From: Singulisphaera sp. GP187
GTDB taxonomy: Bacteria; Planctomycetota; Phycisphaerae; Phycisphaerales; SM1A02
DNA: 64,000 bases
Assembly: GCA_945871915.1 (NCBI GenBank)
Contig: CAMBXO010000001.1
Location: forward strand, 62,001 to 126,000
Direction: 5' to 3'
The translations under genes and the position numbers were made by a program. Under the pieces are notes generated by a model. It ran no database searches and was not told the DNA's origin. It saw nothing but the letters and a program-made list of their open reading frames with translations. Shown one piece after another: positions 53,388-61,639 of this stretch. The first letter of the stretch is position 1, and each line of letters opens with the position of its first letter.

Positions 53388-56300
53388 TCACTCGCACGGG
53401 CCGAATGCAAGCGCCAGCAAGGCAATGTCGCCAAAGTCCACCATGCCGCTTGCATCGAGGTCGCTTTCACATTCTGGACATGGACCAAAGTCCATGAGCA
53501 GCAGTGCAATGTCCCCGAAATCCACCATGCCTCCATGATCAATGTCGCCAAAACATTCCGACGTGATGGCGGCCCGCACTGCAAGCGTGTGATATCCACC
53601 CGCCGCGATGCGTTCGACCACGCCAACATCACTTGGCACGGAAACTTGTCCGGCTCCATCGGAACCCCATGCTCGCACAGATCCATCAGCCAGCAACGCG
53701 ACCGAGTGCCAGCCGCCCGCCGCGACATCTTGTGCCAGACCCAAATCCTCCGGCACCGCACAGACATCTAAGTAACCATCGCCCCAGCATCGGACGGTTC
53801 CGTCCAGTTGCACCGCCAGAATGTGGGCGTACCCCGCGTCGACCTCGGCCACCAATCCAAGATCACTTGGCGGTTCGGAAATCGGATCTCCCCACGCTCT
53901 CAGAGATCCATCGGCTCCCCATGCCACAGTGAATGTGTCACCTGCCGTGATGTGATTGACCACTTGTAGGTCGGCTGGCACGGTGCATTGGCCATTGTCA
54001 TTCCAACCCCAACACCGCACGCTTCCATTGGTCAGCACCACGGCCGTGTGCTGCCATGCGGCGGCGACTTCTTTGATCGCTCCGATGCCAGCGGGTGTAT
54101 TGAGTTGACCATAGTTGTTGCTTCCCCATCCTCGGATCGTGCCATCTGTGCGAAGCGCGATGGTGTTGTAATCGCCACACACCACCGAAAGAACGCTGCC
54201 AAGATCGGATGGGGTCGAAGATTGCCCATACGAATTACTGCCCCAGCACTTCACCGATCCGTTTGCCAGCAGTGCGGCCGTATGCCGAAATCCCGCGTCG
54301 ATGGATTGCACACTGTCCACAATAGCGCACTGTCCCGACGAGTCGATGCCCCACGCCACCACCACACCTCCGCAATCGTCTAGACATGTTCGACGAAAGG
54401 CCGGCGCGGGAACAATGGCCTGTGTGCCTTGAATCCAACTCAATTTCACCAACGCGTCACCGGTTGCCTCGAAATATTCCACGCGAATGGCATGATGCCC
54501 GGCATCAAGAGCCACACGACCGGTCTTGCTCGAGGATGCATGAAGGCCGTCATGGTCGATGATCAATTGATCGTCAATCCAAAACTGTGAACCATCGTCG
54601 GACTGCAAACTAAAGGTGTAGATGCCGGTCTGCGTCACACGCAGAAAGCCCTCGATGACCACGCCTAAATTGTCACTGCGTCCACTTGATCCAAAGTTTC
54701 CGCTTCCTGCATTCACGTCAATTCGCGGAAGTGTTTCCTGTGCAAAGGGCACCAATTGTGCAAAGTCCGGCATCGTTTCCACTGCGGGGATTTCGTAATA
54801 CGAGGCCAGCACTCCAGGCACCACAGAGCCTGTCTCGGTCGGCGCTAAGGACAGCAACATTTCAACGCTCACCACGCCCGTACTCGTTCCGCCAGACACA
54901 TCATCAATCACTTCATAGGAAAATGTCCGAACACCCGGCTGACTGTTGACATTGGATTCGAAATACACCACATCTCGACCTGCGGGACCAGCCCCCGCTC
55001 GAATGGACACGCTCTCGCCACCAGTCGACAGTGCGTCACACGAAAGAATGCGAAGCGGATCCGCATTGGGATCATCATCGTTGATCAACACATCAAGTTG
55101 AAAGCTGGCTCCAACGGCCACCAGTGCCGCATCGGGGTACGCGGTCGGAGGCTGCTGAACATGCGCCGTCTGCGCCATCTGAAGTGCCTGCAGCAAATTC
55201 ACTCGACCAAACCCGTACGTGTCGCCGTTTCGCTCACCGCCCCACGGCGTGCAACTAAATTGAAGCACATGCTCCGCTTGCTGTGGTGTGAGCAATGGAT
55301 TCACGGAGCGAATCATGGCCAGCGCACCATTGGCAACTGGCGTGGCCATACTGGTTCCGTTCCATGCCTGATACCCGCCCTCATTTGTGGTTGAAAGGAT
55401 CGCCACGCCAGGCGCAAACAGATCCACGCCTAATCCAACACTACTGAAATACGCGGCTCCGTCACTTTGGTCGCTTGCACCAATCACAAGAACGCTCGGA
55501 AGGTCAAACCCACTTAAGTTGGTCGCCGAATTTCCGGCCGCCCACAAGAGCGAACAGCCAAGAGCGTTCAATGCAATGCCGGTGTCCTCGTGAGCCTGTG
55601 AGCCGATGCCGCTGAAACTCACACTCACACTCACGGCACCATTCTCGCCAGCCCACATGGCGCCTTCGAGCAAGTCGCTCAGGTACGCGCTGCCAGAGGC
55701 AATTGTGGAAGCTCGCACCGGCATCACACTTAGATTCCATCCCATGCCCGAAACACCCACGCCGTTATTTCCCTGCGCGGCTGCACACCCAGCCACATGC
55801 GTTCCGTGGCCATGCAGGTCAGTCATGTCGCCGCCCTCTTCTTCAGTCAGGTGCGTGACTGCGTTGTAACCGGGCACGCGATTCTGAAGATCGACGTGGT
55901 ACTGAATGCCAGTATCCACCACCGCCACGATCACATCGCTGTTGCCAACCGAAATGTCCCACGCGGCTTCACACTCCATCATCTGGTGGTGCCATTGCTC
56001 GCCATATCGCGGATCATTGGGTGTGCCAATGGGAAACACAATCCAATCAGGAAGCACATATTCAAACTCACCTGTTTGCATCAACGCTTCCGCGACGCGG
56101 CGTTCAGATTCGCCAAGCGGCTCCGGTCCTTTGGCCACATCCAGCACCAGCATGTCAAGCGATGCAACGTGCCGGGCGACGAACACTGGCTGCTGATCGA
56201 TCGCTTGCATGGCCGACAAACGCTTGGCTGCGGCCTTGGGCTTGGCGATCAATCGACCGCTCCATTCTCGCTCGCCTTTGATTTCCGTAAACGAAGTTGC

Positions 56301-56396
56301 CAGTGCCTCCCATGCCGGAACCGTGTCAGCCTGTGCATGAACCGATGCACTCGTTGCGACGGCACCCAACAACGCCACCATGCGCAGACGGTTCAT
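53388..56396 (-). CDS. Secreted subtilase with PA14, seven RCC1-like blades and dockerin-like tail
   Basis: 1002 residues. A signal peptide (to about 22) and an inhibitor-like prodomain come first. The S8 catalytic domain has VVDTGIQ (Asp161), HGHGTHVAG (His197), AAGN and GTSMATP (Ser349). Then a cadherin/VCBS-like region (about 415-515), a PA14 domain (about 528-655), seven RCC1-like blades each with a WG pair (about 680-945) and a tail (948-1002) with two D-x-D/N calcium-loop repeats closing FGPC. Probably a cell-surface or secreted protease. It ends 33 bases from the convergent small gene. Start ATG at 56396. Confidence 0.93.
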   Translation of the reverse strand: MNRLRMVALLGAVATSASVHAQADTVPAWEALATSFTEIKGEREWSGRLIAKPKAAAKRLSAMQAIDQQPVFVARHVASLDMLVLDVAKGPEPLGESERRVAEALMQTGEFEYVLPDWIVFPIGTPNDPRYGEQWHHQMMECEAAWDISVGNSDVIVAVVDTGIQYHVDLQNRVPGYNAVTHLTEEEGGDMTDLHGHGTHVAGCAAAQGNNGVGVSGMGWNLSVMPVRASTIASGSAYLSDLLEGAMWAGENGAVSVSVSFSGIGSQAHEDTGIALNALGCSLLWAAGNSATNLSGFDLPSVLVIGASDQSDGAAYFSSVGLGVDLFAPGVAILSTTNEGGYQAWNGTSMATPVANGALAMIRSVNPLLTPQQAEHVLQFSCTPWGGERNGDTYGFGRVNLLQALQMAQTAHVQQPPTAYPDAALVAVGASFQLDVLINDDDPNADPLRILSCDALSTGGESVSIRAGAGPAGRDVVYFESNVNSQPGVRTFSYEVIDDVSGGTSTGVVSVEMLLSLAPTETGSVVPGVLASYYEIPAVETMPDFAQLVPFAQETLPRIDVNAGSGNFGSSGRSDNLGVVIEGFLRVTQTGIYTFSLQSDDGSQFWIDDQLIIDHDGLHASSSKTGRVALDAGHHAIRVEYFEATGDALVKLSWIQGTQAIVPAPAFRRTCLDDCGGVVVAWGIDSSGQCAIVDSVQSIDAGFRHTAALLANGSVKCWGSNSYGQSSTPSDLGSVLSVVCGDYNTIALRTDGTIRGWGSNNYGQLNTPAGIGAIKEVAAAWQHTAVVLTNGSVRCWGWNDNGQCTVPADLQVVNHITAGDTFTVAWGADGSLRAWGDPISEPPSDLGLVAEVDAGYAHILAVQLDGTVRCWGDGYLDVCAVPEDLGLAQDVAAGGWHSVALLADGSVRAWGSDGAGQVSVPSDVGVVERIAAGGYHTLAVRAAITSECFGDIDHGGMVDFGDIALLLMDFGPCPECESDLDASGMVDFGDIALLALAFGPCE

Positions 56397-56468
56397 CGAT
56401 GGAGTATAAGCCGCTTTCGCTTGAATTCAATTGAATCCACGCAAGTTTCGAAAAGCTTCCGCGCCGGC

Positions 56469-56840
56469 TCACGCTTGTTGCATGGCTTTGCGTTGCGAAG
56501 TGAAGTGCCACCATGGACGGGGCTTGTCCCCGTTGGCCTGTGAAATCACTGACAGAAACAGGTCGATCACGCACGGATCGTGACGATGACCGGTCAAGCG
56601 GCCGAGTTTGTTCCAGAGTCGAAAGGCATCCTGTGGTTTCAACTTTGCAAGTTGGTCCACACGCTCAATGCGAAGCACTTTGAAATCCGCCAGCGTGGCG
56701 GGACCCACATTGGCCATCTCTGCCAGCGTGCGTGGCGGCTGCGAGCCATTTCGCTCGCATGATTTCGAACCGAGGCGCACAACTCGTTTGGTGGATTTTC
56801 GATCCCGAACAATCGCACGCACCGATTTCGACGGGGTCAC
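56469..56840 (-). CDS. Helix-hairpin-helix protein of the Cdd1/pathogenicity-locus type (PF11731-like)
   Basis: 123 residues from a GTG at 56840 that overlaps the stop of the upstream lipoprotein gene (GTGA). The core reads MANVGPATLADFKVL and GHRHDPCVIDLFLSVISQ, then PWWHFTSQRKA, the pattern of the small HhH family linked to DNA repair or mitomycin resistance. An N-terminal basic region (about 1-38) is extra. Role here is unknown. Confidence 0.75.
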   Translation of the reverse strand: MTPSKSVRAIVRDRKSTKRVVRLGSKSCERNGSQPPRTLAEMANVGPATLADFKVLRIERVDQLAKLKPQDAFRLWNKLGRLTGHRHDPCVIDLFLSVISQANGDKPRPWWHFTSQRKAMQQA

Positions 56841-57367
56841 TTCTTGCCTAGGGACGGAATCAAGTCCGTGTGGTGGCCGATCATCTTCCAGTGGCCGCCT
56901 TCCAGGCGAAACATGCTGGTGACTCGAAGGGACACGGAAATGTCCTTGCCCTTTGCATCCACGTTCGCGCCCTTTTCATAGTTACTCACCACAGCCAAGC
57001 CGTTGGAAACAGTCACATGGAGATCGGTTGGTTCAATCTTGCCACCCAATTTGAAAGCGACCTGTCGGTCCCATTCCTCGCCAACCTGCTTCCATCCAAT
57101 CTGAAATCCTCCACTGGGACCCATATAGGTAATGTCGTCTGCATGCGACCACAGCTCGTTCATAAGTTTCCCATCACCTGTAAACACAACATTCAGAGCG
57201 GTATAAAACTGCGTGATGGCTTTGCGAACATCCTGTTCTTGTTGCGCCAATGAAGGTGCCGGAGCCGAGGCCACGACTCCTTTGTGCGAACAGGCACTCA
57301 CACCCGCCATGCACATCACGGCCACAAACATGACTCTCGGCATCCACGCTGATCGATTGATGTTCAT
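56837..57367 (-). CDS. NTF2-like (SnoaL/DUF4440) lipoprotein
   Basis: 176 residues. The N-terminus runs into a lipobox GVSAC (Cys26), so it is a lipoprotein. The body shows an NTF2-like fold: QFYTALNVVFTGDGKLMNELWSHADDITYMGPSGGF and SLRVTSMFRLEGGHWKMIGHHTD. It probably binds a small molecule in the periplasm. Coupled to the HhH gene by GTGA. The stretch 57368-57540 shows no gene. Confidence 0.82.
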   Translation of the reverse strand: MNINRSAWMPRVMFVAVMCMAGVSACSHKGVVASAPAPSLAQQEQDVRKAITQFYTALNVVFTGDGKLMNELWSHADDITYMGPSGGFQIGWKQVGEEWDRQVAFKLGGKIEPTDLHVTVSNGLAVVSNYEKGANVDAKGKDISVSLRVTSMFRLEGGHWKMIGHHTDLIPSLGKK

Positions 57368-57540
57368 TGATTTCTCTTTCGGCTACATGGCATTTAAAGT
57401 GGTTCTTGTTGACGCAGTCCAAGAGCATAGTCGCCCGACGATCCCAATGGTTCGTCGACTGGATCCGAGCACAGAGATAGCATTCACTCACTCTTAGGCA
57501 GTGTGGGTCGTTTTGAACTCAAACCGAAGGGGATGAAAGA

Positions 57541-58626
57541 ATGCCGACCAATCCAAAATCAAAAGGAACCTGGATTCACCGATTTGCCATTCGGCTGTTC
57601 ACCCTTGTGCTTGCGGTGCTGATTTTCTGGGTACTCGGCTTCTTTGTGGATGACATCCGGTCGATCCCCGGACCCGATTACGACTCGATCGAGCAGAACC
57701 ACCTTAATAAGGACCTTGTTTCACAGCGGATCTCGCTCGATACACAAATCGCTGCGCTCACTCGGCAGATTTTGAATCAGACGGAGAAACAACGTGTCGT
57801 CGGGGACAGTTCCCGCAATCTGCAGCAGACAATCAATCAACTGATTGATCTCCAGAAGCTCGGCCTGCAGAAAGGCATCGCTTTCTCAGAAACAGAACAG
57901 GCCAACTTCACCAGCAGCCTGAATATTTTTCTGGACAATCAGAAGAAGTATCAGGAGCTCAACCAGACCGTGTCGGACATGCTTGAACGCAAGCAGGCCT
58001 TGGTTCTGGAAAGTGAACAGGCAGAACAGAAACTTGAGACGCAGCGTCAGCCAGCCAGAGATGAGTTCAATCGCCTCAGCGAGAGACACCGCTTGGAACT
58101 GGCCTTCTTTCAATTGGCGGTTCTCTTGCCCATGCTCATCGCCGCAGCGGTCGTCGTCATCAAGAAGCGATCCAGCATTTACATCCCACTGTTTCTCGCT
58201 TTCGGCGGTGCAACACTGGTCAAAGTAGTACTCGTGGTCTTTGAGTACTTCCCCAGCAAGTATTTCAAGTACATCCTCATCGGCAGCCTGTTGATCGTTG
58301 TGGCAAAGCTGTTGATCTATTTCATTCGCACGATCGCATTCCCCAAGACGCAGTGGCTGGTCAAGCAATACCGAGAGGCCTACGAGCGGTTCCTGTGCCC
58401 CGTGTGTGAATATCCAATTCGCATCGGACCGCGTCGATTTCTGTTTTGGACACGGCGGACGGTCAACAAGATCGTTGTACCGGGCGATCACAGTGTTCTA
58501 GAAGAGGCCTACACCTGTCCGTCGTGCGGCTGCAATCTATTCGAGGAGTGTCCGTCTTGTCACAAAGTTAGACACTCGATGCTTCCAAACTGCTCGCATT
58601 GCGGAACCGAGAAGGACGTCAAGTAA
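57541..58626 (+). CDS. Membrane protein with coiled coil and C-terminal zinc ribbons
   Basis: 361 residues. One helix (about 13-36) leads into a Gln/Lys-rich coiled coil (about 50-175), then four helices (about 188-275) and a cytoplasmic tail with CPVC, CPSCGC, CPSC and CSHCG pairs suited to two zinc ribbons. AAGGGG upstream supports the ATG. Unrecognised family. It is more AT-rich than the genes left of it, in keeping with the accessory nature of this stretch. Confidence 0.75.
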   Translation: MPTNPKSKGTWIHRFAIRLFTLVLAVLIFWVLGFFVDDIRSIPGPDYDSIEQNHLNKDLVSQRISLDTQIAALTRQILNQTEKQRVVGDSSRNLQQTINQLIDLQKLGLQKGIAFSETEQANFTSSLNIFLDNQKKYQELNQTVSDMLERKQALVLESEQAEQKLETQRQPARDEFNRLSERHRLELAFFQLAVLLPMLIAAAVVVIKKRSSIYIPLFLAFGGATLVKVVLVVFEYFPSKYFKYILIGSLLIVVAKLLIYFIRTIAFPKTQWLVKQYREAYERFLCPVCEYPIRIGPRRFLFWTRRTVNKIVVPGDHSVLEEAYTCPSCGCNLFEECPSCHKVRHSMLPNCSHCGTEKDVK

Positions 58627-58656
58627 GGGTCCAAAATCGAGACACACGCAACACTC

Positions 58657-58688
58657 GGAAATGACTTTTATGAAATCAATTCATTTCC
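58657..58688. terminator. Inverted repeat between convergent genes
   Basis: GGAAATGA (58657-58664) and TCATTTCC (58681-58688) form a perfect 8-bp stem with a 16-base loop, between the zinc-ribbon gene and the convergent lipase gene. The tail (GTTCTTG) is only modestly T-rich, so this is a weak terminator candidate for either direction. Confidence 0.3.
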
Positions 58689-58742
58689 GTTCTTGAAGCA
58701 GTTCCGACTCAGCACAAACGCCTCCGCAAGTGCGCACTGGAC

Positions 58743-59918
58743 TCACTCAGGAAACTGCTCGCTGTACGCGTTGTTGTGTTGGTAGCCCACCTGCCAGAGC
58801 CATGGCTCGGTTGTTCCAACTGGAGGTGTTCCCAGCGGAAATGTGAAAATGACTCCATTGGTTTGCGTATACGCCACGCCAGCTTGAAGCATTTCCAACT
58901 TTTTGCTCTGCAGCAACACATTCACCGCAGATGGCATGGCGTCTCCCGTTGATGCATACAAATTGCCGATGCGGTTCAGATTCAACTCGCCGGTCGTTGC
59001 CCATGCGTTGGGCACCACATCATTTGAATTGAAAAACGCTTGATACCCAATTGGGTTGTCGTTGAGAAACGTCGCAAACGCCAAATTGCCCGCCGTTGGA
59101 GCGGCAAATGACATGGCGCAAAGATTGGGTGGTAAATAAGCCAAGGGCGACAGGCTTCCTCCAAATGCTGGAACGGAGTAAGCGATCCACGGTGTGAGTA
59201 CCGATGTGATATTTCCACCAAGGCTATGGCCAGTCACAAACAACTGATTCTCCGGGCTCAGTGATTCGATCCACTCCTGAAGGGACTGAGTCACTCCGTC
59301 GGTTGTTTGAACAAGGTCCAGCACACAATTCAAGGCATCGCTCGATCCTTGGCCAATGCGCGCGCCACTCATTGGCGGGAATGACACCTGAGGAGTGATG
59401 GACATATCCAACGCAGCGTCAAACTGATTTTGAGTGCCTTGAATCGCAATGGCAAACATGGGTAGCCCCACCACCTCGCCGCCAGGGAACTCGGGCACGG
59501 TGGCTTGGAACACCATCGCAAAGCAACTCGGAGTTGACACATCGGGCTTCCAAATTATTTGCCAACCTGTCGCGAGTGGATAGGGAGTAGGCGAGTCGAT
59601 GGTGTCAACAAACTCACACAGTGCGTATGCCGTGTTGGGTGTTATTGCTGGAGCGCACGGACCAAAGGCAAGCAACATGTATGCAACGTCACCACAATCG
59701 ACTTGGCCACTGTGATCTAGGTCCGCGGCCGCCGATGGTTGTGCGGGCCCCCATTCCAGAGCGATCACCGCTAAATCAGCCTCACTCACCTCATGATCTT
59801 GATTCAGATCATCGGGACACCACATGGTCTGCGCCTGCGCGAGAGGACACACAAAACCGAATCCGCACAACAAAGAGATTCGAAATGCAACAACCATTCG
59901 CTGGGGGATGTGTCTCAT
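58743..59918 (-). CDS. Class 3 lipase with an N-terminal dockerin-like pair
   Basis: 391 residues from the ATG at 59918. I prefer this over 59960 because a good promoter predicts a transcript start near 59960. A signal peptide (to about 30) is followed at once by two dockerin-like loops: DDLNQDHEVSEADL (about 36-49) and DLDHSGQVDCGD (about 66-77), ending FGPC near 88. The alpha/beta hydrolase has FVTGHSLGG with Ser232 and a Lipase_3 context. It likely hydrolyses lipids or esters outside the cell. Confidence 0.86.
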   Translation of the reverse strand: MRHIPQRMVVAFRISLLCGFGFVCPLAQAQTMWCPDDLNQDHEVSEADLAVIALEWGPAQPSAAADLDHSGQVDCGDVAYMLLAFGPCAPAITPNTAYALCEFVDTIDSPTPYPLATGWQIIWKPDVSTPSCFAMVFQATVPEFPGGEVVGLPMFAIAIQGTQNQFDAALDMSITPQVSFPPMSGARIGQGSSDALNCVLDLVQTTDGVTQSLQEWIESLSPENQLFVTGHSLGGNITSVLTPWIAYSVPAFGGSLSPLAYLPPNLCAMSFAAPTAGNLAFATFLNDNPIGYQAFFNSNDVVPNAWATTGELNLNRIGNLYASTGDAMPSAVNVLLQSKKLEMLQAGVAYTQTNGVIFTFPLGTPPVGTTEPWLWQVGYQHNNAYSEQFPE

Positions 59919-59966
59919 GTTGAACAACAACTTCAGTTCACTTGAGGCCTTCAAGAACATGTCTTA

Positions 59967-59994
59967 TTGATAGACCGGTTTCAATGTCTGTCAA
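59967..59994 (-). promoter_or_regulatory. Predicted sigma-70 promoter of the lipase gene
   Basis: Read on the minus strand, a perfect -35 TTGACA (59994-59989) is followed by 16 bases and a -10 TATCAA (59972-59967; four of six matches). The start point would be near 59960, giving a 5' leader of about 40 bases to the ATG at 59918. Confidence 0.55.
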
Positions 59995-60002
59995 TTGAAA
60001 CC
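59977..60002. promoter_or_regulatory. Inverted repeat over the lipase promoter (candidate operator)
   Basis: GGTTTCAAT (59977-59985) and ATTGAAACC (59994-60002) are perfect inverse complements with an 8-base loop, and they overlap the -35 box and spacer of the lipase promoter. A second inverted pair, CTGTCAATTG (59988-59997) and CAATTGACAG (60027-60036), shares part of it. The layout suits a repressor or activator site. Confidence 0.45.
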
Positions 60003-60627
60003 TCGCCAAAAGGAACCAATTCGTGGCAATTGACAGTTCGATATCCATACCCCAATTGGAACGAAATCCCGTTTATTACATTGACAACAAGGTGCGCAGC
60101 GCCGCCTTGATTCACTTGACCACGATGCCCGTGAAATACCGAATTGAAGAGATGGGCCGAGTCGCGTAGGAAGCAGAAAGTGAAATGATCGCTACAGGAT
60201 TCGAACCTATCAAGGAATCCTAGGGCCGTATGCATTTCTCACTCTTTGCGGGGCATAGTGCAGCGCCGCTGAGTTGGCAGCCGTGGTAAACGGATGGGGC
60301 TCGCAGAATTCTCCTTGTTAACACTCTGGCAATACCTCTAATCTAGATCAGGGCCGTGAGGTGAATGCGGCAGAATTCACTCGGATGTTCCTTGATATTC
60401 TGCGACGAACCTTTACCGCCCATTCCGTACTGCGAACGCCATTTCAGGAAGGTTTTTCGCACCCACCATTCGTTTCAAGAGAAATTGCAGGGGAATTCTC
60501 TAAAGTCGAGGACCAAGTTTTTACGCTAGGAGAACGATGAACAATCAACTGATTTGCGGTGTCTGCGGACATTCAAGTGGCATCAGCCAAGACTTGATCC
60601 ATCGAATTCTTCTACTCAACCCTGGAC
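60003..60627. other. Intergenic stretch with a tRNA fragment and one small ORF
   Basis: About 600 bases between the lipase promoter and the first lipoprotein stop. It holds the tRNA-Val 3' fragment (60182-60208) and the start of a 52-codon ORF (60537-60695). It is AT-richer than the window (26 of 60 G+C in 60481-60540, counted by hand). I see no other gene or repeat in it. Confidence 0.7.
60182..60208 (-). repeat. tRNA-Val 3'-end fragment (att-like direct repeat)
   Basis: These 27 bases match 62171-62197 at 26 positions; the shared core is CGCTACAGGATTCGAACCT. In the tRNA-Val gene that stretch covers the T-arm 3' strand, the acceptor 3' strand and four bases past the gene. The two copies are in the same orientation and bracket the three-lipoprotein cluster. 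Within it AGGATTC (60196-60202) also pairs with GAATCCT (60215-60221). Confidence 0.85.
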
Positions 60628-60695
60628 TCATTGCCCCAATGCAGCCGGATCAACCTGTTGCGCTTCAAGGAACATCGCTTTTGAATAGGCGCTGA
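60537..60695 (+). CDS. Possible 52-residue protein with N-terminal CxxC
   Basis: The ATG is preceded by AGGAG at seven to eight bases, a good site. The product starts MNNQLICGVCGHSSG, resembling the first zinc-binding knuckle of a rubredoxin or zinc-ribbon protein, but then loses similarity. The last 68 bases overlap the lipoprotein gene at 60628 on the other strand. It may be the 5' remnant of a gene cut off by the island; expression is unknown. Confidence 0.3.
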   Translation: MNNQLICGVCGHSSGISQDLIHRILLLNPGLIAPMQPDQPVALQGTSLLNRR

Positions 60696-61074
60696 AGAAC
60701 TGTTGGTAAAACGACGCCTCTTCTACAGGAAGGACATTGTATTGGGCGTTTGCCCGAACCAACAGTTGGGCCTTGCCGCGGGGGCGTGCTGTTACCGTCA
60801 TCTTGATGACATACTTATCGAGTTTTGTGGCTGTCACACTGCCAAGTTCGGAGTCAGCATTGTCGACCACAAAGCCTAGATCCTGAAGCGTCGCCATTGC
60901 GGTCCGGATGGCCTTGTTCAAGTCTGTCGTCTCGTAAGCCCGCGTTTGCATGGCGCGAAGTTTCAATGCGACCTCACCGTCAGTAGCCCGGGGGGCGGAT
61001 GCGCACCCACTCGTCAAACCCATCCCAATCGCAAAAGTGCACCAAAGAACGACCGTTTTGATTGAGTTCCGCAT
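60628..61074 (-). CDS. Lipoprotein, paralogue of the next gene
   Basis: 148 residues with lipobox TSGCAS (Cys24). After the lipobox, the motif MQTRAYETTDLNKAIRTAMATLQDLGF and a C-terminal FFSAYSKAMFLEAQQV parallel the neighbour at 61074. The middle is beta-rich with charged residues. Family unnamed; relatives with the same LQDLGF pattern occur in several proteobacteria as I recall, but this could not be checked here. Its ATG shares one base with the upstream TAA (61074), so the pair is coupled. Confidence 0.75.
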   Translation of the reverse strand: MRNSIKTVVLWCTFAIGMGLTSGCASAPRATDGEVALKLRAMQTRAYETTDLNKAIRTAMATLQDLGFVVDNADSELGSVTATKLDKYVIKMTVTARPRGKAQLLVRANAQYNVLPVEEASFYQQFFSAYSKAMFLEAQQVDPAALGQ

Positions 61075-61628
61075 TAGCCGACCTCCTGTCCTTCAAGGAA
61101 CAAAGCTTTTGACAATTTTTCAAAGAATTCTGTATACAACTCGGGGGCGTCTAGCCGCTCGACTTTCCACAGCTCACCGAAGTCATTCCACACAAGCCGC
61201 TGAAAGGTCACCCGAACCACAATCGACTTCTTATCACCCGCAGGCGCAGTCACGACCGACACCCTGATTTTCTGATCTTTGTCGATCGGCACTCTTGCCC
61301 CAATCATGACAGCAACAAAAATCTTGCCAATAACTTGGCCGCCATCGACGGCTGTGCGGTCTTTGCTTCCGACAAGGAGCCCCACTTCCAGATTCGACTC
61401 CTCGAGATTGAAGCCGAGATCCTGTAGCAACTGGTTCGATGCAATGAGAATTGCCTTCTCATCAAGCGTCTCGTATTTGCGGGATTGGCGAGCGCGAATT
61501 TCCGTAGTGGGCTCTATGAGGATCAACGCATCCTTCGGCACCGTTGCCGGTCCGCAGCCGCCCAGAGCAGCTGTAGCCAATATTGCCGCAATTGCAAAGT
61601 AACTCAAGCACCCGGTTCTCGACGCCAT
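61074..61628 (-). CDS. Lipoprotein, paralogue of the 60628 gene
   Basis: 184 residues with lipobox LGGCGP (Cys25). It repeats the neighbour's layout: RQSRKYETLDEKAILIASNQLLQDLGF near the front and FFEKLSKALFLEGQEV at the end. It has an extra 35 residues in the middle (VAVMIGARVPIDKDQK). Probably an outer-membrane-side protein. It lies 11 bases after the BamE-like gene and is translated before its paralogue. Confidence 0.75.
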   Translation of the reverse strand: MASRTGCLSYFAIAAILATAALGGCGPATVPKDALILIEPTTEIRARQSRKYETLDEKAILIASNQLLQDLGFNLEESNLEVGLLVGSKDRTAVDGGQVIGKIFVAVMIGARVPIDKDQKIRVSVVTAPAGDKKSIVVRVTFQRLVWNDFGELWKVERLDAPELYTEFFEKLSKALFLEGQEVG

Positions 61629-61639
61629 GTTATTGTCCC

